A stretch of 64,000 nt of DNA, taken from contig NZ_JALRMO010000001.1 in assembly GCF_023276405.1 (NCBI RefSeq), positions 8,533,501 through 8,597,500 on the forward strand, given 5' to 3'. Both the position numbers and the translations under genes were made by a program. Source of the stretch: Paenibacillus hamazuiensis. Its GTDB lineage: Bacteria; Bacillota; Bacilli; Paenibacillales; NBRC-103111. Each line of letters opens with the position of its first letter. The first letter of the stretch is position 1. Below the pieces are notes generated by a model. The model saw nothing but the letters and a program-made list of their open reading frames with translations, was not told where the DNA came from and did no database searches. Shown one piece after another: positions 8,516 through 17,454 of the stretch.

Positions 8516-9367
8516 ATGAGTTTATCCATGGGACTGCAGCTGTATTCGGTCAAAAATGCACTGAAGCAAGATTTTATAGGGACATTGGAAAAATTAGCGG
8601 CCATCGGCTATGAGAACCTGGAAATGGTCATCCGAAAAACTGACGAAGGCTTAAGCCTAATCGGCGGGCTGTCGGCGAAGGAAGTACGGGCACAGCTTGA
8701 TCGGCTCGGGATGAAAGTGGTCGGCTGTCATACCCATATCAATGAAGAAACGGAATGGGAAGGGATCATCGAGGCTAACCATACGATCGGCAGCACGGCC
8801 ATCGGCTGCTCCGTTGCCTTTTTCTCCAATAAGGACGATGTGCTCCGGTTTTGCGAAACCTTCAACCGTTACGGCGAGCTTTGCAAAACGAACGGGCTGG
8901 GCCTGTATTACCATAACCATTTTCAGGAATTTCAGCAGTTTGAAGGCGAGACGGTGATGGACATCTTGCTGAACAACATGGAGAAAGATTTGATTCATTT
9001 TGAATTCGATTCGTACTGGGCGGTGAGGGGGGGAGCTAACCCGATCGTATGGCTTCATGAATTGGGGGATCGCTGCAAAAAGCTGCATCAAAAGGATTTG
9101 CCGGTCACTGTGCAGCCTGTGAACTGGTTTGATGTGTTTGGAGCAACGAGCAGCATTACGATCAACGAGCTGTATAAAACGCAGGATCCCGCCCATTTTT
9201 GCGAGATCGGCACCGGCACGCTGAATATACGTGCGATTATTGAAGCAGCGCGAAGCATCGGCTCCGCAGAGTATATTTTTGTCGAGCAGGATGTAACGGC
9301 CAAAGATGAGGTGGAAGGCGTGGCCATCAGCTACGGCAATTTGGAGCGGTTATTGAAGGAAGACTAG
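8516..9367 (+). CDS. Xylose-isomerase-like TIM-barrel protein (sugar phosphate isomerase/epimerase family)
   Basis: 283 residues, ATG behind GGAGGGG. Strand-end motifs of the AP endonuclease/IolE fold are present: a histidine cluster in CHTHIN, YHNHFQEF, acidic residues in HFEFDSYW, LHQKD, and a late Glu in EIGTGTLN. Together these form the usual divalent metal site. Members isomerise or epimerise sugars, dehydrate inosose, or cleave 3-keto-glycosides. It is clearly related to the partial gene at 63531, sharing the start M-S-L-S-x-G-L-Q. The nearby broken Gfo/Idh gene (9731) suggests an oxidoreductase partner once existed here. Confidence 0.85.
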   Translation: MSLSMGLQLYSVKNALKQDFIGTLEKLAAIGYENLEMVIRKTDEGLSLIGGLSAKEVRAQLDRLGMKVVGCHTHINEETEWEGIIEANHTIGSTAIGCSVAFFSNKDDVLRFCETFNRYGELCKTNGLGLYYHNHFQEFQQFEGETVMDILLNNMEKDLIHFEFDSYWAVRGGANPIVWLHELGDRCKKLHQKDLPVTVQPVNWFDVFGATSSITINELYKTQDPAHFCEIGTGTLNIRAIIEAARSIGSAEYIFVEQDVTAKDEVEGVAISYGNLERLLKED

Positions 9368-9394
9368 ATCAACTTATGTCTATGTCAGCTGTTT

Positions 9395-9418
9395 CCCATG
9401 TACGTTATTGTACATGGG
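9395..9418 (+). other. Hairpin after isomerase gene
   Basis: CCCATGTAC pairs perfectly with GTACATGGG around a GTTATT loop. There is no T-run, so it may be an RNA-end hairpin or part of a decayed terminator. Confidence 0.5.
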
Positions 9419-9459
9419 GACGTAGCAGCGGCGGTGTCTCCCGCTCCTCGGCCCTTACG

Positions 9460-9580
9460 GGATTCAACCGGATGTAAACCATTTCGAAGCGTCAAAGCCC
9501 TTTGATATCGCCGGCGTTATATGCTGCTCCAGATGAACTTCTTCACCGGTTGAACCGGTTTGTGGAAAACGGGGGGTTGC
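9460..9580 (+). pseudogene. Remnant of a GH42 beta-galactosidase
   Basis: No open frame is left, but two adjacent frames read like the GH42 trimerisation-domain region. One gives GIQPDVNHFEASKP. The next, after a frame change, gives LISPALYAAPDELLHRLNRF followed by VENGG. The family usually shows a segment with similar order: V-D-V-V, then P-A-L-Y, then L-x-x-F-V-E-x-G-G. Only about 40 codons survive. The identification rests on this short match, so it is moderate at best. Confidence 0.45.
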
Positions 9581-9621
9581 CGAATGGGATGATCCGGTTG
9601 TTAATCAAATTTAAATTAATG

Positions 9622-9647
9622 ACCGTCACATAAGTGGCGGTTTTTTT
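9622..9647 (+). terminator. Intrinsic terminator
   Basis: ACCGTCAC pairs with GTGGCGGT (one G-T pair) around ATAA, followed by seven T. It ends the transcript coming from the isomerase gene or the GH42 remnant. Confidence 0.8.
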
Positions 9648-9730
9648 GCGTTTAAGATATAAATCCAAAAAAATATAAATTACTCACTCGCCTGCATCAT
9701 GGGTGGCGGTGGTGGTGTTATTCCGTCGTA

Positions 9731-10237
9731 ATGGAGGCAGTATTTGGTTGCGGATCTATCGCACAGCGCAGACATATTCCGGAATATGCCGCCAATCCAA
9801 ATGTGGAGCTGGTTGCATATCCGATCCGAAAACCGAGCGTTCAGAAGAGATGGCAGCAGCTTATGGAGGGAAAAGCTACTCTTCTTTTGAAGAATTATTT
9901 GGAAAATGAAAAAGTGGACGCAGTGAGTGTATGTACGCCGAACTATTTGCATGCTCGAATGACGATTGCCGCTGCAAATGCCGGTGCACATGTTCTGGTT
10001 GAAAAACCGATGGCTTCTACTGTAGAAGAAGGTGAACAGATAATAGAAGCTGCGCGAAGGAATAGCGTCTTTTTGATGGTTGGCCATAATCAGCGGTTTA
10101 TGCCTCCGCATGTTCGCTCAAGGTTATATTGGCGGCTTTTGAATCTCAAGCAACTGGCAAATTTATTAAGTTGTAGTGAACAATTTTTTTACAAATGTTC
10201 ATCGCATCTCAGGAATTCAAGCGTTCATGATTTTTGA
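9731..10237 (+). pseudogene. Broken Gfo/Idh/MocA oxidoreductase
   Basis: The N-terminal Rossmann region is recognisable: GCGSIAQRRHIPEYAANPNV, then VDAVSVCTPNYLH, then GAHVLVEKPMA and GHNQRF. However the reading frame changes at least three times. Between about 9820 and 9905 the correct sequence continues in another frame (DPKTERSEEMAAAYGGKSYS). After about 10110 it moves again (VILAAFESQATGKF). The C-terminal substrate domain is missing. This is a decayed NAD(P)-dependent sugar dehydrogenase, likely the former partner of the isomerase at 8516. Confidence 0.85.
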
Positions 10238-10317
10238 GTCTTCGAGAAAATCCAAACTGCCTTAACCGGAAGCACCAAGGTGCAATTTGATAACATTGGA
10301 ATACATGGAAACGAGGG

Positions 10318-10353
10318 AAAGAGTGAAGCGTGAAATTTGGCTTCACTCTTTTA
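10318..10353 (+). terminator. Intrinsic terminator
   Basis: AAAGAGTGAAGC pairs perfectly with GCTTCACTCTTT around a 10-base loop and is followed by T. It closes the region of decayed genes. Confidence 0.85.
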
Positions 10354-10487
10354 ACTAACAAATGAAAAATTAACATATCTTTAGAATACAAAAGAATAAT
10401 GAGAAGATGAATTTATAGTGCCTGACCGAATGGAATAAGAAGAAGTAGCGGAACTGCATAATCTTGGCCAGACACGACTCGTTAAGT

Positions 10488-11387
10488 TTATTTTGTTTGA
10501 ATAAAATCGGGTTCCATATGGTTGAAACTACGTTGTGCAGTCCGGATGAACTCAGACACAGCTACACTTTCAAAGGCATCTTTACGGCGAATGAAAAGAG
10601 TCGGTGTTTTGGCGAAATTTTCCGAAATGTCTTGAGATTGCAAGTTATATTTAATCAGGGCTCTCTCAACCACCGAGCGAGGTAATAGGGAGACCCCGAG
10701 GCCAGCGTGAATACATCCAAGGATTCCCTCCAATGTTCCGAATTCCATGATCTTTGCAGGGAGAATTCCTTTCAAATGTAGCCAATCCTCCAGTTTTCGG
10801 CGGTAAGAACAACCAACACGAAACACCAGTAAAGGAAGATTACGCAATTGTTCCGGCCGCTCAATGGAGGGGAACTGTTCTCCTGAGATGAGCGCAAGTT
10901 CCTCAACCCCAACCTCTATAGTTTCGAGCTCTGCATGCTCAACGGGAGCAGCTACAAAAGCTCCATCCAATTCGTACTTCAACACTAAATGGATGAGTTC
11001 TTCGGTCGTTCCCGTTTTTAGTGTCAAGTCGACCTCTGGATAGGATTTATGGTATTCGGTGAGAATAAATGGCAACCGAATGGCTGCTGTGGTTTCAAGA
11101 GATCCGATCCGGAGAGTTCCTCTCGGGATCGAGTTATCTGCCACAACTCGTTCAGCCTCTTGAGTAAGAAAGATAATTTTCTCAGCATAGGACTTTAATG
11201 CCTCACCGGATGTTGTGAGCTTAACCCCTTGTCGCCCACGACGGAATAACTCAGTTTTCAGCTCACTTTCGAGCTGTTGGATACGGATACTTATACTCGA
11301 CTGAACGTATTCCAATTTCTCGGCTGCCCTGGTAATACTCCCCTCGTTTGCAACAGCCAGAAAGATCTGCAAGTCTCGGATGTCCAC
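10488..11387 (-). CDS. LysR-family transcriptional regulator
   Basis: 299 residues from the GTG at 11387, preceded on the minus strand by GGAGGAG; this gives the standard LysR length. The winged helix-turn-helix lies in residues 1-60 (GSITRAAEKLEYVQSSISIR), followed by the two-lobed effector domain. It is divergent from an MFS stub and a nitronate monooxygenase gene, the usual arrangement for a LysR protein controlling its neighbours. Effector unknown. Both target genes are damaged, so the regulator may now have little to control locally. Confidence 0.9.
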   Translation of the reverse strand: MDIRDLQIFLAVANEGSITRAAEKLEYVQSSISIRIQQLESELKTELFRRGRQGVKLTTSGEALKSYAEKIIFLTQEAERVVADNSIPRGTLRIGSLETTAAIRLPFILTEYHKSYPEVDLTLKTGTTEELIHLVLKYELDGAFVAAPVEHAELETIEVGVEELALISGEQFPSIERPEQLRNLPLLVFRVGCSYRRKLEDWLHLKGILPAKIMEFGTLEGILGCIHAGLGVSLLPRSVVERALIKYNLQSQDISENFAKTPTLFIRRKDAFESVAVSEFIRTAQRSFNHMEPDFIQTK

Positions 11388-11497
11388 CGCCGCTCCTCCG
11401 TTCAAGGTATTGAAAATTTTGATGTTTAATATCATTTAGGTTCATTTTACACGATGTCGATCGAGAGATACAATGAGTTTAGAAAGGGGCTGGTCTC

Positions 11498-11700
11498 GTG
11501 GAGAATGCAGGAACAAAGCATACGAAAATGTTAGAATCCACCAAGGCCATGATAAGTGGATTTGTTATGCTCATCATTGCAATGGGAATCGGCCGGTTTT
11601 CATACACTTCCATACTTCCATCATGCAAGCTTTGGGGGGCATAATGCCTGTATGGCTGCCCAATGGTTACAATTTGCCGCTCATTCTTGCTACTCACAAT
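11498..11700 (+). pseudogene. N-terminal stub of a YbfB/YjiJ-family MFS transporter
   Basis: A GTG start with AAAGGGG upstream leads into a frame reading SGFVMLIIAMGIGRFSYTSI followed by LPS. This is the first helix and GIGRF signature of the YbfB/YjiJ major facilitator group. The frame is lost near 11622 and only fragments such as LPSMQALGG in another frame continue. Most of the transporter (about 350 residues) is deleted before the next gene starts at 11719. Confidence 0.65.
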
Positions 11701-11718
11701 AACAGGAGGCGTTGGGCA

Positions 11719-12805
11719 ATGTTTGAAACTGAATTAACACGCACGCTAAAAATTCGATACCCAATATTCCAGGCACCGATGGCAGGTGGACCTACAACGC
11801 CCGACCTAGTAGCAGCAGTTTCAAATGCCGGAGGCTTAGGCAATCTGGGAGCAGCATATTTAACGCCGGAACAACTTCGCGGAGCGATCCGAAAGATCAG
11901 GGAATTAACAGACAAGCCTTTCGGGGTAAACTTGTTTGTACCTGAGCAACCTGAAGAATCGGAAGAAGCGGTCGGTCAAATGACAGATTATCTCAATAGA
12001 TACCGCGTCAAACTTGGCATTACACCAGATCCATCGATTCCGAAGTTTTCAGAAGCGTTTGAAGAGCAAGTGCAAGTATTGCTGGAAGAACAAATTTCGG
12101 TATTTAGTTTCACTTTGCATACCGCCACATGACGTGATCCAAGCCATGAAGCAGCGGGGTACAGTCGTAGTAGGCACTGCTACAACAGTTGAAGAAGCTA
12201 AACATCTGGAAGTGGCTGGCGTAACGGCAATTGTGGCTCAGGGATGTGAAGCAGGAGGTCACCGGGGCACATTCTTGAAAAATGTTTCCGAATCACTGAT
12301 TGGCACTATGGCACTTGTTCCGCAGATCGTCGATCATGTTTCGATTCCGGTTATCGCATCGGGGGGCATCATGGATGGACGGGGACTTGTAGCAAGCCTC
12401 GCATTAGGGGCCGCTGCTGTACAGATGGGAACCGCGTTTCTGGCTTGCCCTGAGAGCGGCGCCCATGAAGTATACAAACAAAAGATCCTTTCAGCAAATG
12501 AGGACTCCACTGAAATTACACGTGCATACTCGGGTAAAGCGGCAAGGGGCATTCGAACAACGTTTATGAATGACATGCATCAGTATCCCGGAACAATCCC
12601 TGCCTTTCCAATTCAAAACGCATTGACGCGAGACATTCGACAGGCAGCTGCAAAAGCCAATGACCCGGAGTATATGTCACTCTGGGCGGGACAGGGTCTA
12701 AGGTTAGCCAAAGACCAATCTGCAGCTGAAATCGTCAAACAAACTATTGAGCAAGCAGATGCTCTTGTTAAAAAGAGTTTTCTCTATTCAGGGGAACGGT
12801 TCTGA
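11719..12805 (+). pseudogene. Nitronate monooxygenase (2-nitropropane dioxygenase), frameshifted
   Basis: The ATG at 11719 follows AGGAGG. The enzyme would oxidise alkyl nitronates with FMN. The first frame runs to 12132 and covers FQAPMAGGPT and NAGGLGNLG. The second frame carries IPPHDVIQAMKQRG, the FMN-contacting GCEAGGHRG, ASGGIMDGRG and the C-terminus to 12805. The break is at about 12112-12117, where a two-base gain would restore the usual F-G-I-P motif. With that repaired the protein is about 362 residues, normal for the family. A single recent mutation or a sequencing error are both possible. Confidence 0.85.
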
Positions 12806-12867
12806 TTCGAGCCATAAATTCGTAGGACAATGTAGTAATAATTCAAAAAATGAAGGAGCATAAATTA

Positions 12868-13266
12868 ATGCCGTTACTTCGTTTTGATCTTATAAAAGGG
12901 CGAGATAAAGAAAGTCTTAAAAAGCTTTTAGACGTTGTTCATGCCGTTATCGTAGAAGTTTTCGAAGTTCCCGAGCGGGATCGTTACCAAATCGTTCACG
13001 AACATCCAGCAGATCATATGATTATTGAAGATACTGGGTTAGGGTTTAAACGAAGCGACAAACTGGTTGTTCTTTCCATTGTAAGTAAAGCTCGACCCAA
13101 AGATAAGAAACAAAAACTATATTCCTTATTATCCGAACGGCTAGAAGTCGAGTGCGGTATATCGCCAAGCGATTTAATGGTGTCAATCGTTGAAAATACT
13201 GATTCTGATTGGAGTTTTGGACTAGGTGAGGCACAATTTTTAACCGGTAAGTTACGAGGCGATTAA
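12868..13266 (+). CDS. Tautomerase-superfamily protein (YrdN-like)
   Basis: 132 residues. The ATG at 12868 is chosen because AAGGAG lies nine bases upstream and because it places Pro directly after Met, as needed for the catalytic N-terminal proline of 4-oxalocrotonate tautomerase-like enzymes. The following [13 protein letters not shown] and [13 protein letters not shown] segments resemble Bacillus YrdN. It would catalyse keto-enol isomerisation of an unknown substrate in the cytoplasm. It sits 62 bases after the nitronate monooxygenase gene and may be co-transcribed. Confidence 0.85.
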   Translation: MPLLRFDLIKGRDKESLKKLLDVVHAVIVEVFEVPERDRYQIVHEHPADHMIIEDTGLGFKRSDKLVVLSIVSKARPKDKKQKLYSLLSERLEVECGISPSDLMVSIVENTDSDWSFGLGEAQFLTGKLRGD

Positions 13267-13315
13267 ATACAAGGGGGCGATTTTAAGGCCATAACATTTC
13301 AAGTTTTGATTCCGT

Positions 13316-13453
13316 TTACTGCTCTGCAGAACGAAGAGTAAATTTATGGAAAAATATGCACCGATATAGAAGGATAAAAAAAACACCAGCAATAAGCACA
13401 ATAATCCCGATAAGTACTGTGGGTGCGATTATTCCTGCTTTCTTATCATCCAT
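13316..13453 (-). CDS. Small membrane protein, 45 residues
   Basis: ATG at 13453 on the minus strand preceded by GAGGTGA at ideal spacing. The product begins MDDKKAG and continues as one hydrophobic helix rich in Ile, Val and Leu (about residues 8-29), followed by a short basic tail ending RSAEQ. No family is recognised. The strong ribosome binding site and clean single-helix pattern support a real gene. It faces the tautomerase gene tail to tail, with no clear terminator between them. Confidence 0.6.
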   Translation of the reverse strand: MDDKKAGIIAPTVLIGIIVLIAGVFFILLYRCIFFHKFTLRSAEQ

Positions 13454-13689
13454 GGAATCACCTCAAAAAAAGAATTGATTATTAGCTTGACGCTAAAACT
13501 ACTGATTTTAAGTAAAATTAAGTAATCTCAACTGTATATCAATACAATTAACATACCAATACGAGTTGTTTGCTTATGATGAAAACATAGATATATAGAC
13601 TTATTGCTTCTTTTTCGATTTATTTTATAATCAATAGGGAGAGCTGGATGATTTTGTCTTTATACTTTTGCTAAAAGGAGAACGACACA

Positions 13690-14367
13690 TTGCCAAACAA
13701 GAAGTTAGCTGCCTCGATCGTGGGATTGTCTTTACTTGTCGGAGCTGGGGCGGGCGCATATGCCGGCGCCAATTTGCAAGAAATCAAAGCTTATTTAAAC
13801 GCAGATCTCAAAGTTCGGGTCAACGGTTCCGTGGTCCAACTTAATGACCAGCAAGGTTCGGCGATTCTTCCTATAACTTACGAGGGTAATACGTATTTGC
13901 CGGTCAGAGCGGTTGCAAATGCTTTGCAAGTAGCCGTTGATTACGATGCGGCGAATCAGGAAGTCATCCTCGGGGAGAAAGTGAATGGAACCCCCTTGAA
14001 TGCAGAGAAGTTTAATGACTACACTTATACGAAAGATCCGACGCAAACGACTTACAAAAATAAAGACTATAAGGAAGCTTACTATTATCACGACGGGTCT
14101 GGCGGACCGACACTCATCATCACTCCGGACAAAAAATACCAAACGCTGCACTTGAAAATTGCGGCGCTCGATAAAGATTTAACCGATATTAAAATCAAGG
14201 ATCTTGATAGCAATGCGCTTCTCAAGGATGTTGGGACCATCTCGCCGAATGACGGGCTGAAAGACATCGAGGTCAATATCGGCAACGTGAAAACAGTAAC
14301 CATTTCCCTTCAGGTTAAAGATGGCGGCGGTTACTTCGTTCCATTGATCGACTCTTACTATAAATGA
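13690..14367 (+). CDS. Secreted protein with copper amine oxidase N-terminal domain
   Basis: 225 residues, TTG start behind AAAAGGAG. A signal peptide (about 1-26, ending AGAYA) is followed by the copper amine oxidase-like N-terminal domain (about 40-96). Its signature is VRVNGSVVQ, then the TYLPVRAVANAL segment. This domain is common in Paenibacillus wall proteins and does not imply oxidase activity. The rest (100-225) is a beta-rich region of unknown function with alternating charged and hydrophobic residues. It probably acts in the cell envelope. The gene stands alone between two non-coding stretches and has its own terminator. Confidence 0.85.
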   Translation: MPNKKLAASIVGLSLLVGAGAGAYAGANLQEIKAYLNADLKVRVNGSVVQLNDQQGSAILPITYEGNTYLPVRAVANALQVAVDYDAANQEVILGEKVNGTPLNAEKFNDYTYTKDPTQTTYKNKDYKEAYYYHDGSGGPTLIITPDKKYQTLHLKIAALDKDLTDIKIKDLDSNALLKDVGTISPNDGLKDIEVNIGNVKTVTISLQVKDGGGYFVPLIDSYYK

Positions 14368-14372
14368 TAATG

Positions 14373-14420
14373 AAAACGGCCTTGGTCCAAATTTTGATTG
14401 GACTTAAGGCCGTTTTCATT
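14373..14420 (+). terminator. Long intrinsic terminator
   Basis: AAAACGGCCTTGGTCCAA pairs with TTGGACTTAAGGCCGTTTT with a short internal mismatch, followed by CATTTT. It closes the 13690 gene. Confidence 0.9.
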
Positions 14421-14422
14421 TT

Positions 14423-14821
14423 GGTTTGCAGCTTAATTCCGCCGGATGAAGTCCACGACGAGGTGTTACGAACAAATAGGACAAAGGACTCGTTTGAAAT
14501 AGATATAATTATATACCGTGGGACCATACATTTTTTTAAGTTTTTAGGAACCCGCGACAATGGGAGTATTGGAATCTTATGTACTGAAAGAAATAGATGG
14601 AGACATTGAATCTGTGGCAACGCAAGCAGTGCAGCTCTATAAGCGCTTGAATCCCTTGAAACATTGGTATTGGATTTACCTATATCCAATGATACAATTA
14701 TTTTGCTTCCGTTACAAAAGCATACTGATACTCTGAAATAGATTTTCAGGTAGACTAAAAAGGGTGTCTGTTTCCAGGCATCCTCTGTTGTTAAACGCAG
14801 TTTTATACGAGGTGGATTTGA
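14423..14821 (+). other. About 400 bases without a convincing gene
   Basis: Frames are interrupted by stops. One frame near 14644-14736 reads LESLETLVLDLPISNDTIIL, which has a protein-like texture but no family I recognise, so this may be decayed coding DNA. A weak hairpin (AGGGTGTCTG with CAGGCATCCT, about 14761-14782) precedes the regulator gene at 14822. Confidence 0.35.
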
Positions 14822-17185
14822 ATGCGCTTTATTAATAAAAATATCCGTCGAGCGGCCGGAATGATCTACGCAGTAATCTTTCTCGTCATTATCTCGGCCA
14901 CTGTACTGCTATCCTACATGAACACGACCAAGAGCCTAAAGCAGGAGCTCGTTTATTCGAATACAGCCTTATTGCATCAAATCATGGAGAAAACGGAAAT
15001 GATCTTCCATGAAGTGGACAAGGATGCACTGGGGCTGCTGCAAGAACCGGAAGTCCGCATGTTTGTCGACGGTAACTATGCAACGGATTTGGAGCGTATG
15101 CAAAGGCACAGCGACCTGATGAAGAAACTTGAAAATGTGATGAATTCGAATACCCAAGTCCATTCCATCTATTTTTACGCTTATGGCCAAAAATTGTATT
15201 TATCGCCCTATACTTCATCTGAAGAGGCTGCGTTTTTCGATAAAGGTTGGAGAGAGGGCTTCGATTCATTCGATGGCTACTTCAAATGGTTGGGCGTTCG
15301 CAGTATCGAAGATAGGACGGCCCCTTTTCCGGTAAGCAAGCAAGTGTTGACATTGGTACGATCCTACCCTACGCTCAGCAGCCCTTCCTTTCGCAAAGGA
15401 GCGTTGATTATCAATATGGACGAGAGTATGATTTATAACTCGGCTTTAAATGAAGACGTCAGAAGGCTCGGTCAAGCCTTTGTCATCGATAAAGACGGGG
15501 TGGTCATTTCTCATTCGGATAAGAGTATGCTCGGAAAAAATATAAGTTCCCGAAAGGAAATCGATCGAATCCTGGGCAGTGCCGGAGAAGGAAACTTCAC
15601 CGAGACGGTGAGCGGCGTACCGAGTTTGATTTTCTATGCGTCATCCGGCTATACCGGATGGAAATACGTCAGTGTCATTCCAAGCCTGCAGCTGAACCGC
15701 GAGCTGCTGACCGTCCGCAATTGGCTGTTCATCATCTCTCTTCTTATGTTCGTTGCGGCGATCGCGGCCGTATTTACGGTTAACGCGATTACATATCGGC
15801 CGATTGAAAGCTTCGTCCGCTCGATTAATAAACAGTTGAATTCCCGGAAGAGTACGGGGACGGAACGTAACAACGAGAAGCTTGACGGTAATCTTGAAGC
15901 GGCGGAAGGGTTGTTTGATAGCTTTCTTCTGGAGCATGACAACATACAACAGCAGGTGAGGCAAAATATACCGGCTATGAAGTGGAGACTTGTTTCCGAC
16001 ATGTTAATGGGTTACCGGACTCAGTATAAGGATGTAAAATCTTCTCTGGACTGGCTCGGCATCCGCCTTCATTCCGCTCATTATATCGTATTGTCGGCGG
16101 AGCTCGATTACAAGTCCCGGATTCCCTCAAAAGATTTACAGCTGTATTCCTACGCCATGTGCAACGTGGCTGAGGAGTTGATCCATTCCGAAAGTCACGG
16201 AATGGCTGTCGAGATGTTCGACGGGCGCGTCGTCATGATCATGAGCTTCGAACAAAATGATCCCCAATCGAACATGCTTCGAGCCTTATCGGTCGCCGAT
16301 TTGATCAAGACCTTCGTTCAGGAACAATTCAGGAAGACCGTTTCCATCGGTGTGGGAAGACCGTACGAAAAATTGGAGGATCTGCACCATTCTTTTCGCG
16401 AAGCGAACGAAGCGCTTCAATATCGGATGCTGCTCGGAGCCAATCAAGTCATTTCGATAGAAGATGTGGAGGATTTCGACAGCCAACATTTTTATCGGCT
16501 TTTTGACCTGGAAGAAGCGGTGATGGATGCGATGAGATCGGCGGATGCCGGAACCGTCTACAAGCAGCTGGAGCTTTTGTTCCAAAGGACGCTGCAGGAG
16601 AACATTCCTCCCAAGATGCTGAAGCAAATATGCTTGCAGTTAGTGCATCGCGCCTTAAAAATCGGTTCGGATATCGGGATTGACGTCGATCTGCTCACCG
16701 GAGAGGATACCAGGCTGTACGAAAAAGTCGAGCTCGCCGAAGATGCGGTTGAAATCAAGCGGGATATTACCGGTTTTTTCAAAGATCTGCTGGAGCGTAT
16801 AGCTGAAAAGCGCAACGCACGCGGCAGCAACGAGACCGTTGCCCATATTTTGGAGTATATTTCGAAACATTACATGCAAAGCGACCTTTCCATGAATAGG
16901 ATCGCAGATACGTTCCAGCTCAGCGTACCTTACTTGAGTAAAATATTTAAGGAATACACGGAGAGCAATTTTACCGATTATTTGATTCAATTGCGGGTGA
17001 ACAAAGCGAAACAGCTGCTGGAAGAGGGAAATGCGAAGGTCATTCACATTGCGGAAAAAGTCGGCTACTCCAACTCGCACAGTTTTATCCGCATTTTTAA
17101 AAAGGTTACCGGTCTCACGCCCGGAGAATACCGCGAACAGATGATATTGGAACGCAGCAAAACAAACGTCCATGAGGATAAATAA
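14822..17185 (+). CDS. Membrane-bound AraC-family regulator (YesS-like)
   Basis: 787 residues, ATG after GAGGTGG. One membrane helix lies near residues 12-32 and another near 300-322, enclosing an extracellular Cache-like sensor. A long cytoplasmic linker follows, then an AraC-type double helix-turn-helix at about 685-780 (MNRIADTFQLSVPYLSKIFK, then VGYSNSHSFIRIFKKVTG). Such one-protein receptors sense an extracellular saccharide and activate adjacent transport and hydrolase genes without a separate kinase. Here the targets are likely the permease, binding protein and beta-helix genes at 17455-27358. It has its own terminator. Confidence 0.9.
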   Translation: MRFINKNIRRAAGMIYAVIFLVIISATVLLSYMNTTKSLKQELVYSNTALLHQIMEKTEMIFHEVDKDALGLLQEPEVRMFVDGNYATDLERMQRHSDLMKKLENVMNSNTQVHSIYFYAYGQKLYLSPYTSSEEAAFFDKGWREGFDSFDGYFKWLGVRSIEDRTAPFPVSKQVLTLVRSYPTLSSPSFRKGALIINMDESMIYNSALNEDVRRLGQAFVIDKDGVVISHSDKSMLGKNISSRKEIDRILGSAGEGNFTETVSGVPSLIFYASSGYTGWKYVSVIPSLQLNRELLTVRNWLFIISLLMFVAAIAAVFTVNAITYRPIESFVRSINKQLNSRKSTGTERNNEKLDGNLEAAEGLFDSFLLEHDNIQQQVRQNIPAMKWRLVSDMLMGYRTQYKDVKSSLDWLGIRLHSAHYIVLSAELDYKSRIPSKDLQLYSYAMCNVAEELIHSESHGMAVEMFDGRVVMIMSFEQNDPQSNMLRALSVADLIKTFVQEQFRKTVSIGVGRPYEKLEDLHHSFREANEALQYRMLLGANQVISIEDVEDFDSQHFYRLFDLEEAVMDAMRSADAGTVYKQLELLFQRTLQENIPPKMLKQICLQLVHRALKIGSDIGIDVDLLTGEDTRLYEKVELAEDAVEIKRDITGFFKDLLERIAEKRNARGSNETVAHILEYISKHYMQSDLSMNRIADTFQLSVPYLSKIFKEYTESNFTDYLIQLRVNKAKQLLEEGNAKVIHIAEKVGYSNSHSFIRIFKKVTGLTPGEYREQMILERSKTNVHEDK

Positions 17186-17210
17186 AGTCACTTCTATGCA
17201 TAAACCAACC

Positions 17211-17238
17211 AGCCGGCCGCACGTAGCCCGGCTTTTTT
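17211..17238 (+). terminator. Intrinsic terminator after the AraC regulator
   Basis: AGCCGG pairs with CCGGCT and is followed by six T. The 215 bases between here and 17455 show no gene and no strong promoter match. Confidence 0.8.
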
Positions 17239-17454
17239 AATTTCGGGGCTCCCCGCAAAGTACCTGAATCAGCTTCGAAGCCAAGGCGCCACTTTGTGGG
17301 GTTATAGGGATAATAATCATCCATGATGATAACAAAAGACACCGTTCCAAAGGTGATCATATGCCGATTTAATGATGAAGTGTACATGGTCAAAACCGCC
17401 AGAGGGAGGTAGGATAGGGTCATCACAGAAAGATGGCATGAAGGAGTGGAATGA

